A stretch of DNA of 40,013 nucleotides, taken from Gemmatimonadota bacterium (lineage in GTDB: Bacteria > Gemmatimonadota > Gemmatimonadetes > Longimicrobiales > RSA9). Position numbers and translations under genes: made by a program. Of the stretch, positions 1 to 8,220 are shown piece by piece (position 1 is the stretch's first letter; the number at the start of each line of letters is the position of its first letter). Location of the stretch: assembly GCA_019347975.1 (NCBI GenBank), contig JAHWKI010000005.1, positions 1-40,013 of the forward strand, written 5' to 3'. Below the pieces are notes generated by a model, which was given only the letters and a program-made list of their open reading frames with translations, made no database searches and was not told where the DNA came from.

Positions 1-694
1 CGATGGACTTGATGCTCTTGAACCCGTACTTCCACGGCACGATCAGGCGGAGCGGCGCGCCGTTCTGATTGGGCAGGTCCTTCCCGTACAGGCCCGTGGC
101 CAGCAGCGTGAGCGGGTGCATCGCCTCGTCCAGCCGGAGCCCCTCGATGTAAGGCCAGTCCAGGATCGGTCGCCGCTGGCCGGGCATTTCCGACGGACGG
201 AGCACGGTCGTGAACTCGACGAACCGGGCGGACGGGTCGGGCTCCGCCCGCTTCAGCACGTCGGCCAGGGGCACTCCTCTCCACGGGATCACCATCGACC
301 ACGCCTCCACGCACCGCAGCCGGTAGACACGATCCTCGATCGTGTGTGGCTCGAGGAAGTCCTCCAGCGCGTAATCCGCCGGCTTCCCGACCAGACCGTC
401 CACCTTCACCGTCCACGGCTCCGGGTCGAACAGGTGGGCATTCCGCGAGGGATCCTCCTTGCCGGTGCCGAACTCGTAGAAGTTGTTGTACGTGGTGACC
501 AGCTCGTACGGCGTGAGCTCCTCCTGGACCGGTTCCCCGCTGGCTCGGTCGCACGCGGCCAGGAGGGCGGTCGGCGTCAGCGCCGCGGCGGTCAGCGCCT
601 TCGCGCCCGTTCCGATGAACTCCCGCCGTCGCAGGTACAGCTCCTCGGGCGTGATCTCCGAGGACGGGATGTCGGCCGGCTTCCGGATCAGCAT
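1..694 (-). CDS. msrP: Protein-methionine-sulfoxide reductase catalytic subunit MsrP (C-terminus off the left edge)
   Basis: This is a periplasmic molybdenum-cofactor enzyme that reduces oxidised methionines in exported proteins. About 231 codons are visible from the ATG at 694, preceded by a GGAG ribosome site. The N-terminus carries a Tat-type motif, RRREFIG (residues 22-28), and a hydrophobic alanine-rich stretch ending in a Cys near residue 48. The molybdopterin-ligand Cys is at about 128 in [11 protein letters not shown], followed by the family motifs [11 protein letters not shown] and [11 protein letters not shown], which match E. coli YedY/MsrP very closely. The frame runs off the window. 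The haem partner MsrQ is not visible and could lie beyond the edge. The family is certain; the exact physiological substrate is inferred. Confidence 0.95.
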   Translation of the reverse strand, partial: MLIRKPADIPSSEITPEELYLRRREFIGTGAKALTAAALTPTALLAACDRASGEPVQEELTPYELVTTYNNFYEFGTGKEDPSRNAHLFDPEPWTVKVDGLVGKPADYALEDFLEPHTIEDRVYRLRCVEAWSMVIPWRGVPLADVLKRAEPDPSARFVEFTTVLRPSEMPGQRRPILDWPYIEGLRLDEAMHPLTLLATGLYGKDLPNQNGAPLRLIVPWKYGFKSIKSI

Positions 695-906
695 CGGAGG
701 CTCCGTGTCTGGTTGGACGGCGCGCTCGCGCGCGCTGGATACGCTCGGGCTTCGCCCTCGCAGATAATACGGCGGCGACCGCCGGAGAGACAGCGGCGGA
801 GACCGGCGCCCTTCGCTGCAGGACGCTTCACCAGCTGCAGGTCCCGTCTCCGCTTTCTGCGCACGTGAGCGGCTTTTGCGCGGCCCTGGCCGCAGTGGTG
901 CCCGCG

Positions 907-1722
907 CTAGTACACGAAGACCGGCGTCCCTTTCGGCACGAGTGTGTACAGCTCGGCCACATCCCGATTCAGCATCCGGATGCAGCCGTGGCTCGCCTCC
1001 CGGCCGATGGAGTCTTCCTCGGGCGTCCCGTGGATCAGGTAGCCGTCTCCCAGGATCAGCCGGTGCGTCCCGAGGACCTTGGGGATCTTGCGCTGCGGCG
1101 AGCCGAGCGGCGGGATGAAGATCTTTCCATCGAACACGATCTCGCTTCCGGGGGTGAACGGCCACCAGTTCCCGAACCGGTTCAGCCGCCCCACCGCACC
1201 CTTCCGCACCTCGATCGCCGTCCCGTCCGACAGCTCCACCCTGTCTCCGTTCCGCAGGTGGACGGGCTCCAGATCCTGCTCCACCGCCTTTTCGAAGTAA
1301 TGCCAGTCCGGCGGGATCCAGAGCGGCATCTCCTCCTTGTCGAGCACCGTCCGCTTCCCCGTCGGGGTGCTGAAGTCGTACGACCGGCCCGCGTACCTGA
1401 ACACGGTGTCACGGCCGATCGCAACGGGCGCGGTCTTGATCACGCTGTCCCCCTCCATCAGCCAGAGCCGCTTCAGCCGTCGCGACACCAGGATCCGCTG
1501 ACCGTCCGTCGCCAGCGCCGTCTGCCATACCGCCGAGTCTCCATCCATTCCCGGCGCCGCCTCCGCGGGAGCCGGCACCGGAGCTTCCGGCGGCGGAGGG
1601 GCGGGGAACACCCGCTCGTATGCCCCCTGCACGGGGGCGCAGGCACCGGTTGCGAGGGTGGCGAGAGCGAGAGCGGCGAAGCGTCGCATATGCATCATGG
1701 TGCGTCGTAGAGTTCGGAACAT
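907..1722 (-). CDS. L,D-transpeptidase (YkuD domain), exported
   Basis: A cell-wall enzyme of the YkuD family that makes 3-3 peptidoglycan cross-links or attaches proteins to peptidoglycan through an active-site cysteine. The product is 271 aa. An N-terminal hydrophobic segment (about 14-27) ends at Cys28 in TGAC, which is a poor lipobox, so either a lipoprotein or an ordinary secreted protein is possible. The catalytic motif is complete near the C-terminus: [21 protein letters not shown] holds the conserved His and the SHGC cysteine. The start at 1722 is preferred because GGAG lies 8 bases upstream; ATGs at 1698, 1695 and 1689 would shorten the signal's charged region. It stands alone, divergent from aceB. 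Confidence 0.93.
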   Translation of the reverse strand: MFRTLRRTMMHMRRFAALALATLATGACAPVQGAYERVFPAPPPPEAPVPAPAEAAPGMDGDSAVWQTALATDGQRILVSRRLKRLWLMEGDSVIKTAPVAIGRDTVFRYAGRSYDFSTPTGKRTVLDKEEMPLWIPPDWHYFEKAVEQDLEPVHLRNGDRVELSDGTAIEVRKGAVGRLNRFGNWWPFTPGSEIVFDGKIFIPPLGSPQRKIPKVLGTHRLILGDGYLIHGTPEEDSIGREASHGCIRMLNRDVAELYTLVPKGTPVFVY

Positions 1723-1779
1723 GTGTTTGACTCCGTGCCCACTACGGGCCAGTTCCGTGCCGCCGCGTCTGGCATGGTC

Positions 1780-1796
1780 GCTGCATTAACTGCAGC
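1780..1796. promoter_or_regulatory. Inverted repeat in the ldt/aceB divergent region (candidate operator)
   Basis: A perfect 6-base inverted repeat, GCTGCA-TTAAC-TGCAGC, lies in the 197-base region between the divergent transpeptidase and malate synthase genes. The symmetry and AT-rich centre resemble a repressor site, and glyoxylate-shunt genes are commonly repressed, but nothing here identifies the regulator. No convincing -35/-10 pair for aceB was found in this interval. Confidence 0.3.
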
Positions 1797-1919
1797 TCGG
1801 CCCGTCGGAGTGGCTGCTGCCCTCCCGGGACCCTGGAAACAGCACGACCGGGAACGCCGCAGTCGGCGAAACGACGGCGGCCTTTTCAATATCCACGAAC
1901 CCGAAAACGGAGAGCCGTG

Positions 1920-3506
1920 ATGCCCGAGACGACGCTGGCCGGCGCCAACGTGCGAGGTCCTGAGCAGCCGGATTCGGCGCGGGTGCTGACTCCGGAGGCG
2001 CTGGCGTTCGTGGCGAGTCTGCACGAGGAGTTCGATGAGCGGCGTCGCCAGCTGCTGGCGCGGCGGGAGGCGAGGCAGGAGGCGATCCGTGGGGGGAGGA
2101 TGCCGGACTTCCTGGGGGAGACGCGGGAGGTTCGGGAGGGGAACTGGCGGGTGGCGGAGGCGCCGGCGGACCTGCGGAAGCGTGTGGTGGAGATCACGGG
2201 CCCGGTGGATCGGAAGATGATGATCAACGCGCTGAACTCGGATGTCGACGTGTTCATGGCGGACTTCGAGGACGCGCTGTCGCCGACGTGGGCGAACGTG
2301 ATCGCCGGCCAGGGGAACTGCATGGACGCGGTGCGGCGGGAGATCGAGTTCGAGAACGAGGAGGGGAAGCGCTACGAGCTGGAGGAGGAAACCGCGACGC
2401 TGGTGGTGCGCCCGCGTGGGTGGCACCTGGAGGAGAAGAACGTGGAAGTGGGCGGGGAGCGGATTTCCGGGAGCCTGTTCGATTTCGGGCTGTACTTCTT
2501 CCACAACGCGGGGGAGCTGCTGAAGCGTGGGAGCGGCCCGTACTTCTACCTGCCGAAGCTGGAGAGCCACCTCGAGGCGCGGCTTTGGAACGACGTCTTC
2601 GTGTTCGCGCAGGACGCGCTGGGGGTGCCCCAGGGTTCGATCCGGGCCACGGTGCTCATCGAGAACATCCTGGCCGCGTTCGAGATGGACGAGATCCTGT
2701 ACGAGCTGCGCGACCACATGGCCGGGCTGAACGCCGGTCGCTGGGACTACATCTTCAGCGCGATCAAGGTCTTCCGGAACCGGGAGGACCTGGTCCTCCC
2801 GGATCGGGGCGCCGTCACGATGGGCGTGCCGTTCATGCGCGCGTACACGGAGCTTCTGGTGCGGACGTGTCACAGGCGCGGGGCCCACGCGATGGGCGGG
2901 ATGGCCGCGTTCATTCCGAGCCGTGACCCGGAGGTGAACGAGCGGGCGCTGGAGAAGGTCCGGGAGGACAAGGTGCGGGAGAGCCGGGCCGGATTCGACG
3001 GGACATGGATCGCGCATCCGGCGCTGGGTCCGGTCGCCCGGGGGGCGTTCGAGGACGTGCTCGGGCACGAGGCGCACCAGAAGGCGGTGCTCCGCGAGGA
3101 TGTCCGGGTGACGGCCGAGGACCTGCTCTCCCTGGACCGTACGCCCGGCGACGTAACACGAGAAGGCGTGCGCCTGAACGTGGCCGTGGCGCTCGAATAC
3201 CTTGCGTCGTGGCTGGGCGGACAGGGCGCGGTCGCGATCAACAACCTGATGGAGGACGCGGCGACCGCGGAGATCTCGAGGTCGCAGCTGTGGCAGTGGA
3301 GGCATCATCAGGCGGCGCTGTCGGACGGGGGCACGGCCGACGCGGCGCTGTACGCGGAGATGCGCGACGAGGAGATGGAGCGCCTCCGGAGCGAGGGGCA
3401 GGACACGGAGCGGCTGGTCGCGGCCGCCTCGCTGCTGGACTCCCTGGTCCTGGACGACCACTTCACTGGATTTCTGACGATCCCCGGATACGAGGAGCTG
3501 GACTGA
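1920..3506 (+). CDS. aceB: Malate synthase A (glyoxylate shunt)
   Basis: Condenses glyoxylate with acetyl-CoA to give malate, the second step of the glyoxylate shunt in the cytoplasm. At 528 aa it has the usual length for the A isoform. The family signature [16 protein letters not shown] is at about 264-279. The substrate-binding region [15 protein letters not shown] and the C-terminal [19 protein letters not shown] are present; the Asp in that second motif (about 446) corresponds to the proposed catalytic base. ATG 1920 is chosen over the in-frame GTG at 1917 because GGAGAG sits 5 bases upstream of it. The stop overlaps the aceA start (TGATG), so the two are translationally coupled. Confidence 0.97.
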   Translation: MPETTLAGANVRGPEQPDSARVLTPEALAFVASLHEEFDERRRQLLARREARQEAIRGGRMPDFLGETREVREGNWRVAEAPADLRKRVVEITGPVDRKMMINALNSDVDVFMADFEDALSPTWANVIAGQGNCMDAVRREIEFENEEGKRYELEEETATLVVRPRGWHLEEKNVEVGGERISGSLFDFGLYFFHNAGELLKRGSGPYFYLPKLESHLEARLWNDVFVFAQDALGVPQGSIRATVLIENILAAFEMDEILYELRDHMAGLNAGRWDYIFSAIKVFRNREDLVLPDRGAVTMGVPFMRAYTELLVRTCHRRGAHAMGGMAAFIPSRDPEVNERALEKVREDKVRESRAGFDGTWIAHPALGPVARGAFEDVLGHEAHQKAVLREDVRVTAEDLLSLDRTPGDVTREGVRLNVAVALEYLASWLGGQGAVAINNLMEDAATAEISRSQLWQWRHHQAALSDGGTADAALYAEMRDEEMERLRSEGQDTERLVAAASLLDSLVLDDHFTGFLTIPGYEELD

Positions 3507-4861
3507 TGAGCGCCTGGAAAAAAGGTGACGCGGGCCGGACCGGCGCCCGGAGGAACGGCGGCAGGCCGGCGGCACCGGGCTTCGCCGATCAGGTGAAGGC
3601 GCTGGAGCGGCGCTGGAAGGGGGACCGCTTCGCGGGGATCGAGCGGCCGTACAGCGCGGCGGACGTGGTTCGGCTGCGCGGGTCGGTCCGGGTGGAGCAC
3701 ACGGTAGCGCGGACGGGGGCGGAGCAGCTCTGGGAGCTGCTGAACTACGACGAGGAGCCGGTTCGGAGCTTCGGCGCGCTGACGGGCAATCAGGCGGTGC
3801 AGATGGTGCGCGCCGGGCTGAAGGCGATCTATCTCAGCGGGTGGCAGGTGGCGGGGGACATGAACCTGTCGCTGCAGACGTACCCGGATCAGAGCCTGTA
3901 TCCCAGCAATAGCGGCCCGACGCTGGTACGGCGGATCAACAACGCTCTGCAGCGGGCGGATCAGATCGAGTGGAGCGAGTCGGAGGGACAGGGGAGCGGC
4001 CGCTCGTGGATGGCGCCCATCGTCGCGGACGCGGAGGCGGGCTTCGGCGGTCCTCTCCACGCCTACGAGCTGATGAAGTGCTACATCGAGGCCGGCGCAT
4101 CCGGGGTCCATTTCGAGGACCAGCTGGCCTCGGAGAAGAAGTGCGGACACATGGGGGGGAAGGTGCTCGTGCCGACCTCGCAGTTCATCCGCACCCTCTC
4201 CGCGGCCCGGCTCGCCAGCGACGTGCTGGATGTGCCGAGCCTGCTGTTCGCCCGGACCGACGCGGAAGCCGCGACGCTCCTCACCTCGGACGTCGACGAG
4301 CGGGACCGCGAGTTCCTCACCGGCGAGCGCACCGCGGAGGGATACTTCCGGATCCGGCCGGGGCTGGAGTCGGCGATCGCCAGGGCGCTGTCCTACGCGC
4401 CGTACGCGGACGTGCTCTGGTGCGAGACCAAGACGCCGGACCTGGACGAGGCGAAGCGGTTCGCGGACGCGATCCACGAGCGGTTCCCCGGGAAGCTCCT
4501 GGCCTACAACTGCTCGCCGTCGTTCAACTGGAAGCGGAACCTCGATGATGAGACCATCGCGAAGTTCCAGCGGGAGCTGGCCGCCATGGGTTACCGCTTC
4601 CAGTTCATCACGCTGGCCGGCTGGCACCTGATCAACCTCGGCACGTTCGAGCTGGCGAAGGGTTACGAGCGCGACCACATGAGCGCGTACGTGGAGCTGC
4701 AGGAGCGTGAGTTCGCGCTGGAAGGCGAGGGCTACACGGCGGTGAAGCACCAGCGGGAGGTCGGTGCGCAGTACTTCGACCTGGTGCTGAGCACGCTCTC
4801 CGAGGGGGAGGCCGCCACGTCGGCCATGACGGGGTCGACGGAATCGGCGCAGTTCGCCTGA
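3506..4861 (+). CDS. aceA: Isocitrate lyase
   Basis: Cleaves isocitrate to glyoxylate and succinate, feeding malate synthase. The product is 451 aa, with about 20 basic, low-complexity residues ahead of the conserved start of the fold ([12 protein letters not shown]). The active-site signature [14 protein letters not shown] is at 211-224 with the catalytic Cys at 213. Other family landmarks include [22 protein letters not shown] and CSPSFNWK. The gene starts inside the aceB stop codon and has GAGGAG 8 bases upstream. With aceB it allows growth on acetate or fatty acids. The next gene begins 10 bases downstream. Confidence 0.97.
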   Translation: MSAWKKGDAGRTGARRNGGRPAAPGFADQVKALERRWKGDRFAGIERPYSAADVVRLRGSVRVEHTVARTGAEQLWELLNYDEEPVRSFGALTGNQAVQMVRAGLKAIYLSGWQVAGDMNLSLQTYPDQSLYPSNSGPTLVRRINNALQRADQIEWSESEGQGSGRSWMAPIVADAEAGFGGPLHAYELMKCYIEAGASGVHFEDQLASEKKCGHMGGKVLVPTSQFIRTLSAARLASDVLDVPSLLFARTDAEAATLLTSDVDERDREFLTGERTAEGYFRIRPGLESAIARALSYAPYADVLWCETKTPDLDEAKRFADAIHERFPGKLLAYNCSPSFNWKRNLDDETIAKFQRELAAMGYRFQFITLAGWHLINLGTFELAKGYERDHMSAYVELQEREFALEGEGYTAVKHQREVGAQYFDLVLSTLSEGEAATSAMTGSTESAQFA

Positions 4862-4871
4862 CGGTGACCTG

Positions 4872-5057
4872 ATGGCGGAGCGGAGCGGTCGGTTCCAGGT
4901 TGTCGACGGGCGCTGCCCGGCCTGCGAGCAGCCACACGCGCTGGACATCGAGTACCGGTGCGTGGGCTGCGACGGCCCGGTATGCGCCCTCTGCGTGGTC
5001 CTCGTCCGGGAGCACCAGGAGGCCTGGTGCCCGGCGTGCGCGCCGGAGGAGGGCTGA
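4872..5057 (+). CDS. Small cysteine-rich zinc-binding protein with four CxxC pairs
   Basis: A 61-aa cytoplasmic protein with eight cysteines in four CxxC pairs (15/18, 30/33, 38/41, 53/56) and a single His at 48 in the loop before the last pair. The spacing fits two structural zinc sites, possibly interleaved as in RING/B-box-like folds, or two zinc ribbons. There is no signal peptide. It sits 10 bases after aceA and 1 base before the first Ku gene, so it is almost certainly co-transcribed with both. I do not recognise a named family. A role with Ku in DNA-end handling is a guess from position only. Confidence 0.75.
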   Translation: MAERSGRFQVVDGRCPACEQPHALDIEYRCVGCDGPVCALCVVLVREHQEAWCPACAPEEG

Positions 5058-5058
5058 C

Positions 5059-5838
5059 GTGGCCCGCGCCATCTGGAAGGGCGTGCTCCGGTTCGGGTCG
5101 GCGGAGGTCCCGGTGAAGCTGTACTCCGGCGTGCAGGACCGGAGCGTCCACTTCCGCCTGCTCCATGAAAAGACGCGGAGGCCCGTGAAGCAGCGGATGG
5201 TGGACCCTCTGACGGGAAAGGAAGTCCCGTACGACGAGGTGCGGCGTGGCTACGAGGTCGACGAAGGCCTGTTCGTGCTCCTCGAGGAAGACGAGCTGAA
5301 GGAGCTGGAGCCGGAGAAGTCCCGTGACATCGAAGTCACCCGGTTCCTGGATCCCGAGCTGATCAACCACCAGTGGTACGACCGCCCGTACCATCTGGGC
5401 CCGGACGGCCAGGACGTGGACTATTTCGCGCTGATGAACGCGCTGGAGAAGAAGGGCCTGGAGGGCGTGGCCCGGTGGACGATGCGGAACAAGGAGTACC
5501 TGGGAGCGCTGCGAGCGGAGGAGGGTCACCTCGTCCTCATCACGCTCCGCCACGCCGAGGAGGTCATCCCCGCCTCGGCGCTGGAGCCGCCGGGCGGGCG
5601 CAAGCCGGAATCCCGGGAGATGAAGATGGCGCAGCAGCTGATCGACGCGCTGGCGGCCGAGTTCGACCCGACCGAGTGGCGCGACGAGTACCGGGACCGG
5701 GTCCTGGAGCTGATCGAGGCCAAGGCGGAGGGGAAGACGCTCGAATTCCGGCAGCCGGCGAAGCGGCGGGCGACAGGGGATCTGGCCGCGTCGCTCGAGG
5801 CCAGCATCGCCGCGGCGCGGGAGCGGAAGAGTGCCTGA
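5059..5838 (+). CDS. ku: Ku DNA end-binding protein (first paralogue)
   Basis: Bacterial Ku forms a ring dimer on double-strand DNA ends and recruits ligase for non-homologous end joining. The product is 259 aa from the GTG at 5059, chosen for the strong upstream GGAGGAGGG and because the Ku fold starts at once (AIWKGVLRFGSAEVPVKLY). Core motifs include GYEVDEGLFVLLEEDEL and LEPEKSRDIEVTRFL. The C-terminus after about 235 is short and basic. It overlaps the second Ku gene by 8 bases. No LigD or other ATP-dependent ligase is in the window. Confidence 0.95.
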   Translation: MARAIWKGVLRFGSAEVPVKLYSGVQDRSVHFRLLHEKTRRPVKQRMVDPLTGKEVPYDEVRRGYEVDEGLFVLLEEDELKELEPEKSRDIEVTRFLDPELINHQWYDRPYHLGPDGQDVDYFALMNALEKKGLEGVARWTMRNKEYLGALRAEEGHLVLITLRHAEEVIPASALEPPGGRKPESREMKMAQQLIDALAAEFDPTEWRDEYRDRVLELIEAKAEGKTLEFRQPAKRRATGDLAASLEASIAAARERKSA

Positions 5839-6775
5839 GGCCGTCCGCGCACGCGCGTTCTGGTCGGGCACGATCAGCTTCGGGCTGGTGAGCATCCCGG
5901 TCAACCTGTTCTCCGCGAATCAGCCGCGCCGCGTCTCTCTGCGCATGCTCTCGCCGGAGGGGACCCCGCTGGCCCGTCGCTATTACGACCCGGAGACCGG
6001 CCGGGAGGTGACGCGGGACGAGATCGTGCGCGGGTACGAGGTGGAGGAGGACCGGTACGTCGTCGTGACGGACGCGGAGCTGGAGGCACTCGCCCCGGAG
6101 AAGTCCCGTGACATCGACCTGCGGGTCTTCGTGGACCGCGAGGCCATCGACCCGATGTACTTCGACCGCGCCTACTTCCTCACGCCCGGCGGGAACTCGA
6201 CCAAGGCATACCGGCTCCTGGCCGCGACCATGGAGGAGACGAACCGGGCCGGGATCGCGACGTTCGTCATGCGGACGAAGGAGTACCTGGTCGCGATCCT
6301 GGCGGAGAACGGGATCCTGCGGGCGGAGACGCTCCGCTTCCACGACGAGGTGCGGCCGGTAGAGGAGATCGGGCTGCCGGACGCGCCGAAGGTGCCGGCG
6401 AACCGGGTGAAGGCGCTGGAGAAGGAGATCGAGAAGCGGAGCCGCGCGTCGCTCGAGGAAGAGGAGCTGAAGGACAGCTACGCGGAGCGCCTGCTGGCGC
6501 TGGTGGAGCGGAAGAAGAAGGAAGGCTCCGCGGTGGTGCAGGCGCCCGCAGGTGCGGAGGAGGAGGACGAGGGCTCCGATGTCATCGACCTCATGGAGGT
6601 GCTGAAGCGGAGCCTGCAGGGGGATGGACCGGGCCGGAAGTCGAAGTCGGCGGCCGGGGACCTCGAGGCCCTCACGAAGGCCGAGCTCTACGAGCGTGCG
6701 CAGGAGCTCGATCTTCCCGGCCGCAGCGGGATGAACAAGAACGAGCTGATCCGGGCCCTGCGGAAGAGCGCCTGA
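5831..6775 (+). CDS. ku: Ku DNA end-binding protein (second paralogue) with C-terminal SAP/Rho_N-like domain
   Basis: A second Ku, 314 aa, clearly divergent from its neighbour but sharing FWSGTISFGLVSIPVNLF, RGYEVEEDRYVVV and LAPEKSRDIDLRVF. It is longer because of an acidic linker (about 240-262) and a final helical module at about 277-313 (LTKAELYERAQELDLPGRSG then MNKNELIRALR). That module resembles Rho_N/SAP DNA- or RNA-binding motifs. It starts at a GTG inside the end of the first Ku gene, so the two proteins are translationally coupled and may form a heterodimer, an inference based on known two-Ku bacteria. It ends 12 bases before the convergent tRNA gene. Confidence 0.94.
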   Translation: MPEAVRARAFWSGTISFGLVSIPVNLFSANQPRRVSLRMLSPEGTPLARRYYDPETGREVTRDEIVRGYEVEEDRYVVVTDAELEALAPEKSRDIDLRVFVDREAIDPMYFDRAYFLTPGGNSTKAYRLLAATMEETNRAGIATFVMRTKEYLVAILAENGILRAETLRFHDEVRPVEEIGLPDAPKVPANRVKALEKEIEKRSRASLEEEELKDSYAERLLALVERKKKEGSAVVQAPAGAEEEDEGSDVIDLMEVLKRSLQGDGPGRKSKSAAGDLEALTKAELYERAQELDLPGRSGMNKNELIRALRKSA

Positions 6776-6787
6776 GGTCCCCCACCA

Positions 6788-6861
6788 TGCGAGCGGCTGG
6801 ACTCGAACCAGCGACCCCTGCTGTGTAAGAGCAGTGCTCTAACCAACTGAGCTACGCTCGC
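6788..6861 (-). tRNA. tRNA-Val (anticodon UAC)
   Basis: A 74-base cloverleaf. The acceptor arms GCGAGCG and CGCTCGC pair fully, with discriminator A. The D arm is GCTC-AGTTGGTTAGA-GCAC. The anticodon stem CTGCT/AGCAG encloses the loop CTTACAC, giving anticodon UAC (valine). The T arm contains GGTTCGAGTCC. No CCA is encoded. Confidence 0.96.
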
Positions 6862-6913
6862 GCGCCCCAAACGTCGTGCCGGCGGGCGGCCGTGGCAAGG
6901 CCGGCCCGACCGC

Positions 6914-7378
6914 TCAGAGCAGCGTGAGCGTCTGCGCCCTGATCCGCCACGCGCGACCCTCCTTCCGCAACACCAGGAGGAGCACCCCGCTGCGGGTGCT
7001 GCCCTCGTCGGGAGAGACGCGGATCTGGAGGGTCCCGTAGGACATGTTCCCGCTCGCGTCGAAATCCGAGAGTCCCACCTGCACGTGCCGGATTCCTTCC
7101 GACCATTCCCGGAGCAGCGCCCGAACGGACTCGCGACCGCGGGCGAGCTCCTCGATGTCCACGTACGAGTCCTCGGTGTACAGCCCCGCGGCCTGGTCGA
7201 GCGCTCCCGCGTTCACCGCGTCCACCCACGTTTCGACGACGGTCTGGAACTCCTGAAGGGCATAGCTGCGATACTGGGCGAGCGCCTCATCGAAGTCCGA
7301 TCGGGGGATCGGCATGACCTGGGCGTAGGCGGGGGTGGCGGTGCCGAGGAAAAGCAGGGCCGTAGCAAGTACCTTCAT
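6914..7378 (-). CDS. Exported SnoaL/DUF4440-like (NTF2-fold) protein
   Basis: A 154-aa protein with a clear signal peptide (MKVLATALLFLGTATPAYA, cleavage after AYA at about 19). The mature part looks like a cone-shaped NTF2-like domain: WVDAVNAGALDQAAGLYTED, a middle ARGRESVRALLREW, and a C-terminal strand pair VLRKEGRAWRIRAQTLTLL. This pattern is common in DUF4440/SnoaL-like proteins. Such domains bind small ligands or act as simple enzymes, and no catalytic residues can be assigned. The frame is open further upstream, but the ATG at 7378 gives the signal peptide. It is monocistronic and divergent from the lipoprotein gene. Confidence 0.75.
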   Translation of the reverse strand: MKVLATALLFLGTATPAYAQVMPIPRSDFDEALAQYRSYALQEFQTVVETWVDAVNAGALDQAAGLYTEDSYVDIEELARGRESVRALLREWSEGIRHVQVGLSDFDASGNMSYGTLQIRVSPDEGSTRSGVLLLVLRKEGRAWRIRAQTLTLL

Positions 7379-7543
7379 GAATCCCGTGCTCGTGTAAGCG
7401 ATGATGCGGGAGCTTCCCGACCGCAGATAGGACGCGCACGGGGCAGGAATCGTTGTAGCCGTTCTCGAAGGACGCCGCGGCGGTCGCGTGCTGGCGTCGG
7501 CCCCGCTCTTGCACAAAATCGCTGGCAAAGGGGGGCTAGCGTC

Positions 7544-7984
7544 ATGAATACACGAATGATCGGAAGCCGGCTCGCCCTCGCGGCGTGCGCAATGGTACTC
7601 GCAGGGTGTGAGGGAGAGAATCTCTTCACCGGGCCGGCGCCGGCGACCGGCGGAGGCGGCGCCGACGTACCGGTCGTGCTGTCGCTGGATGTCCCCGACT
7701 TCGTCCGGGAGAACGACGTGCTGCGCGTCGAGGTGGAGGCCACGTCGGCAGAGGGCATCACGGTGCTGGACGTGACCGTCGAGGAGGGCGTGGTGCAGCG
7801 GCGCAGGCTGACCTTCAATCCACCGCGGGTGACGCTGAACGCGTTCGCCCAGTTCCAGCTTCCACCGTCGCTGACCCGCACGTCGATCGTGGTGCGGGTG
7901 GAGGTGGAGGATCGGCTCGGGTCGCGGAGCGAGCCGGTGGAGGTGGAGATCCCCGTCGTCCAGACCGGGGGCGGGACGCCGTGA
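7544..7984 (+). CDS. Hypothetical lipoprotein with beta-rich domain
   Basis: A 146-aa protein with a lipoprotein signal: basic start, hydrophobic run, and lipobox LAGC with Cys at about 22. A Gly/Pro linker (about 30-40) is followed by a beta-strand-rich region with alternating Val and charged residues (VLRVEVEATS, SIVVRVEVEDRLGSR), suggesting one Ig-like sandwich. There is no catalytic motif. The start at 7544 follows a GGGGGG tract. It converges on the next minus-strand gene with a 4-base gap. Function unknown; a surface or periplasmic binding role is possible. Confidence 0.7.
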   Translation: MNTRMIGSRLALAACAMVLAGCEGENLFTGPAPATGGGGADVPVVLSLDVPDFVRENDVLRVEVEATSAEGITVLDVTVEEGVVQRRRLTFNPPRVTLNAFAQFQLPPSLTRTSIVVRVEVEDRLGSRSEPVEVEIPVVQTGGGTP

Positions 7985-7988
7985 CGCG

Positions 7989-8189
7989 CTAGCGGATGAT
8001 GCCGAGGGGGATCAGCACGACGTAGCCGAGGGCCAGCAGGAGCGGCGCGGCGACGATCGACCCTCCAGCCAGGAGGACGAAGCCCACGGCGAGGGCGGCC
8101 ACACCGGCGCCGAGGAATGCGTAGTTGACGGTCGACCACCGGAGTGGCGGCGGCCGGTGCTCGGGTGCGGTCCTGGCTCGTTGGGGCAT
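7989..8189 (-). CDS. Small two-helix membrane protein, DUF3098-like
   Basis: A 66-aa protein with a polar N-terminus (about 20 residues) and two adjacent hydrophobic helices, NYAFLGAGVAALAVGFVLL and APLLLALGYVVLIPLGI. The Asn-Tyr before helix 1, the Gly-rich turn and the Ala-Pro at the start of helix 2 resemble DUF3098 proteins, whose function is unknown. ATG 8189 is the likely start because the frame upstream overlaps the end of the peptidase gene. It is the last gene of the MglA array, 31 bases after the peptidase stop, and may be a passenger rather than a functional partner. Confidence 0.55.
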   Translation of the reverse strand: MPQRARTAPEHRPPPLRWSTVNYAFLGAGVAALAVGFVLLAGGSIVAAPLLLALGYVVLIPLGIIR

Positions 8190-8220
8190 TCGGAAAGATG
8201 CGAGGTCGGCCCCGCCCCGG

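Noticed and set aside
483-767. Small plus-strand frames over msrP
   Set aside because: They are antisense to a gene with unmistakable MsrP motifs and have no ribosome site or recognisable domain.
764-792. Promoter for msrP with -10 TATTAT
   Set aside because: The -10 is good but no -35 with acceptable spacing was found (TGTCTC at 17 bases), so it was not listed as a feature.
4872-6775. Anti-phage or toxin-antitoxin system around the Ku genes
   Set aside because: The zinc protein and Ku pair show no nuclease, toxin or mobile-element context, and composition matches the surrounding core genes.
6862-6913. Promoter for tRNA-Val (TTGCCA and GACGTT)
   Set aside because: The -35 is good but the -10 matches only 2 of 6 positions; too weak to list.
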